NCBI GenBank assembly: GCA_015492395.1
Contig: WGFD01000337.1
Span: 1 to 7,470, forward strand
Direction: 5' to 3'
DNA: 7,470 nt
Source: Deltaproteobacteria bacterium
GTDB taxonomy: Bacteria; Desulfobacterota; GWC2-55-46; S146-70
The notes under the pieces are model-generated. The model had not been told where the DNA came from. It ran no database searches and saw only the letters and a program-made list of their open reading frames with translations. Each line of letters begins with the position of its first letter. Positions within the stretch are counted from its first letter, which is position 1. The translations under genes and the position numbers were made by a program. Below, one piece after another: positions 5,855-7,470 of the stretch.

Positions 5855-6922
5855 CTACTGCCCTACTATCGCCTTGGGGATATCACCGAGAGGAAGCACC
5901 TTGGCCACGGCGCCACGTTTAATGGCCTCCTTCGGCATCCCAAATACCACACAGGAGGCCTCGTCCTGTGCTATGGTGTAGGCGCCGGCTTCTCTCATCT
6001 CCAACATGCCGGCTGCGCCATCGTCCCCCATACCCGTCATTATGACCCCCAGGGCGTTCTTACCGGCATAACGCGCCACGGAACGGAATAAGACATCCAC
6101 CGACGGGCGATGTCTGGACACAAGCGGTCCGTCGACTACGTTGAGATGGTACTTTGCGCCGCTCAGTTTCAGCATGGTATGCTTGTTCCCCGGAGCAATC
6201 AGCGCCAGACCGGAACGGACGCGGTCGCCCTCTTTCGCCTCCCTGACCTCTATCTCACAGATACCATTGAGCCTCTTCGCGAAGGCCGCCGTGAAGTGCT
6301 CCGGCATGTGTTGCACGATGACTATCCCCGGAATACCAAGGGGAATGGCCTCCAGGAGTTCCCTCAACGCCTCGGTTCCTCCGGTAGATGCGCCTATCGC
6401 AATAACCTTGTCGGTGGTCTCCTTTATAAGTCTCCGGCTTTGGCCGCCCAGCCCCAGGACCGCGTCAGCGGTCAGCTTCGGTGACGAAGGCGGCGGGGGT
6501 CCCTGCTTGGCCTTTACAGTCTTGAGGCGAGCTCCGGCCGCACCCTTTACCACATCCCTTATGAGTGTAGAGGACTCCTCCAGGAAGCCCTTCACACCTA
6601 TCTTGGGCTTCGTGATGACGTCTATCGCCCCGGCCTCAAGGGCCTTCAGTGTGACCTCAGCCCCCTTTTCGGTAAGACTCGAGCATATGACCACCGGAAT
6701 TGGATTCGAAGCCATGAGATGTTTGAGAAATGTGATGCCGTCCATACGGGGCATCTCCAGATCGAGCGTAATAACGTCGGGCCTTATCGTCTTAAGCTTT
6801 TCCATGGCGAAGATGGGGTCGATTGCATGGCCCACGACCTCGATGGCGGGATCCTCCGAGAAGACGTCGGACAGCACCTGGCGGACTACCGCTGAATCAT
6901 CTATGATAAAGACTTTGACCAT
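5855..6922 (-). CDS. cheB: Chemotaxis response regulator protein-glutamate methylesterase CheB
   Basis: This 355-residue protein is full length for CheB. It has a receiver domain at about 1-120, with the acidic pair D8/D9, phosphoacceptor D54 in [11 protein letters not shown] and K105, then a proline-rich linker (about 138-150) and a C-terminal methylesterase domain (about 170-355). The catalytic triad is visible: S179 in [12 protein letters not shown]205 in VQHMPEHF and D301 in [11 protein letters not shown]. CheB removes methyl groups from receptor glutamates, and deamidates glutamines in many species, when phosphorylated by CheA, acting against CheR to give adaptation. It starts 42 bp after the end of cheR on the same strand, the usual cheR-cheB order, so the two are almost certainly one transcript. 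The start ATG has only a weak upstream purine stretch, but [10 protein letters not shown] is exactly where receiver domains begin. CheA, CheW and receptors are not in the window. Confidence 0.98.
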   Translation of the reverse strand: MVKVFIIDDSAVVRQVLSDVFSEDPAIEVVGHAIDPIFAMEKLKTIRPDVITLDLEMPRMDGITFLKHLMASNPIPVVICSSLTEKGAEVTLKALEAGAIDVITKPKIGVKGFLEESSTLIRDVVKGAAGARLKTVKAKQGPPPPSSPKLTADAVLGLGGQSRRLIKETTDKVIAIGASTGGTEALRELLEAIPLGIPGIVIVQHMPEHFTAAFAKRLNGICEIEVREAKEGDRVRSGLALIAPGNKHTMLKLSGAKYHLNVVDGPLVSRHRPSVDVLFRSVARYAGKNALGVIMTGMGDDGAAGMLEMREAGAYTIAQDEASCVVFGMPKEAIKRGAVAKVLPLGDIPKAIVGQ

Positions 6923-6964
6923 ATCGGTGAAATCGAATCGGGAAACCCCTGCAGAGCAAATCCT

Positions 6965-7470
6965 CTACAACTTCCTGTATATCGTCGGTGCGACCGTCTG
7001 AACCGCATCCGTCAGCCCATTCAGGGTTTCGGAATGGCCTATAAAGATATACCCGCCCCTCTTGAGAACTCCCAGGAGTCTGGATATAACGGCACGCCTG
7101 GTCTCCGTGTTGAAGTAGATCATGGCATTCCTGCAGAAGATAACGTCCATTTCAGGTAAACGCGGGAACGGTTCGTTGAGGTTTATACGCTGGAATCTGA
7201 CCTTCTGCCTGATCCGCCCGGCCACACGAATCGTTCCCGCCCTGTCCCTGACTCCCTTCAAGAAGTACTTCGATATATACTCCTTAGGGATCTCCTGCAA
7301 CTTGTCCATCGAATATATAGCGTTCCTGGCCTCCTGCAAAACGGTCTGATTGATATCTGTGGCCAGCACCTCGAAAGATTCCCGCCCCCGGCCGGCAAAA
7401 TATTCCGCCAGTGTGATGGCCAGCGAGTAGGGTTCCTCACCGGTGGAACACGCCGCGCTCCAGCTGTCTC
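6965..7470 (-). CDS. cheR: Chemotaxis protein methyltransferase CheR, C-terminal part (5' end beyond window)
   Basis: The last 168 codons of cheR are present; the frame is open to the window edge. Visible are the SAM-binding motif SAACSTGEEPYSLA, the acidic strand end LATDINQTVL, the RINLNEPFP segment, FCRNAMIYF (the CheR-specific strand and loop) and the closing GGYIFIGHSETLNGL. Together these make up most of the catalytic domain, lacking only its N-terminal helical part. CheR uses S-adenosylmethionine to methylate glutamates on chemoreceptors. The product ends about where stand-alone CheR proteins end, with no C-terminal TPR or pentapeptide-tether extension. No upstream promoter can be assessed. 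Confidence 0.97.
   Translation of the reverse strand, partial: DSWSAACSTGEEPYSLAITLAEYFAGRGRESFEVLATDINQTVLQEARNAIYSMDKLQEIPKEYISKYFLKGVRDRAGTIRVAGRIRQKVRFQRINLNEPFPRLPEMDVIFCRNAMIYFNTETRRAVISRLLGVLKRGGYIFIGHSETLNGLTDAVQTVAPTIYRKL

Noticed and set aside
6141..7001. 286-codon plus-strand open frame opposite cheB
   Set aside because: It is entirely antisense to a CheB gene with all catalytic residues present, and its serine- and proline-rich composition is typical of a shadow frame in GC-biased coding DNA.

Overview
The window looks like chromosome of a Gram-negative, chemotactic (probably flagellated) bacterium. The base composition is moderate and several mobile or repeated DNA elements are present. 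The chemotaxis genes, a two-membrane-segment sensor phosphatase and exported proteins with signal peptides support this. The taxon cannot be fixed from the sequence; a deltaproteobacterial or Nitrospirota-like lineage is only a guess.

Layout: (1) 1-152, minus strand: the 5' part of a tRNA-Gly(GCC) gene, cut by the window edge, with a good sigma-70 promoter behind it. (2) 198-300: a structured, REP-like repeat. (3) 393-1088, plus strand: an exported or membrane-anchored protein with a zinc-protease HETGH motif, family not recognised. (4) 1089-2312: a complete IS1-family insertion sequence with 43-bp imperfect terminal inverted repeats. Its transposase is split over two frames joined at a canonical A_AAA_AAC slippage site. 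Its left end touches the last base of the upstream gene's stop codon. (5) 2313-3059: about 750 bp without a convincing gene. It holds a 141-bp palindromic MITE-like element, a second copy of the REP-like repeat, and a 27-bp relic carrying an IS end between TTAG direct repeats. (6) 3060-3683, plus strand: an exported M15-family (VanY-type) D-Ala-D-Ala carboxypeptidase. (7) 3718-7470, minus strand: a signalling block, transcribed in the order cheR (5' end outside the window), cheB, then a sensor with HAMP and SpoIIE/PP2C phosphatase domains.

How the genes fit together: CheR and CheB set the methylation level of chemoreceptors. The phosphatase downstream, with its own extracytoplasmic sensor region, is of the type that dephosphorylates an anti-anti-sigma (STAS) protein. 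This suggests a link between chemotaxis or surface sensing and a partner-switching output, but no STAS protein or anti-sigma kinase is visible here. The left half appears to be a landing zone for mobile DNA between a tRNA gene and the signalling block. I see no CRISPR array, toxin-antitoxin pair, phage module or clearly new multi-gene system. The most unusual features are the nested small repeats at 2313-2700 and the unassigned HETGH protein.
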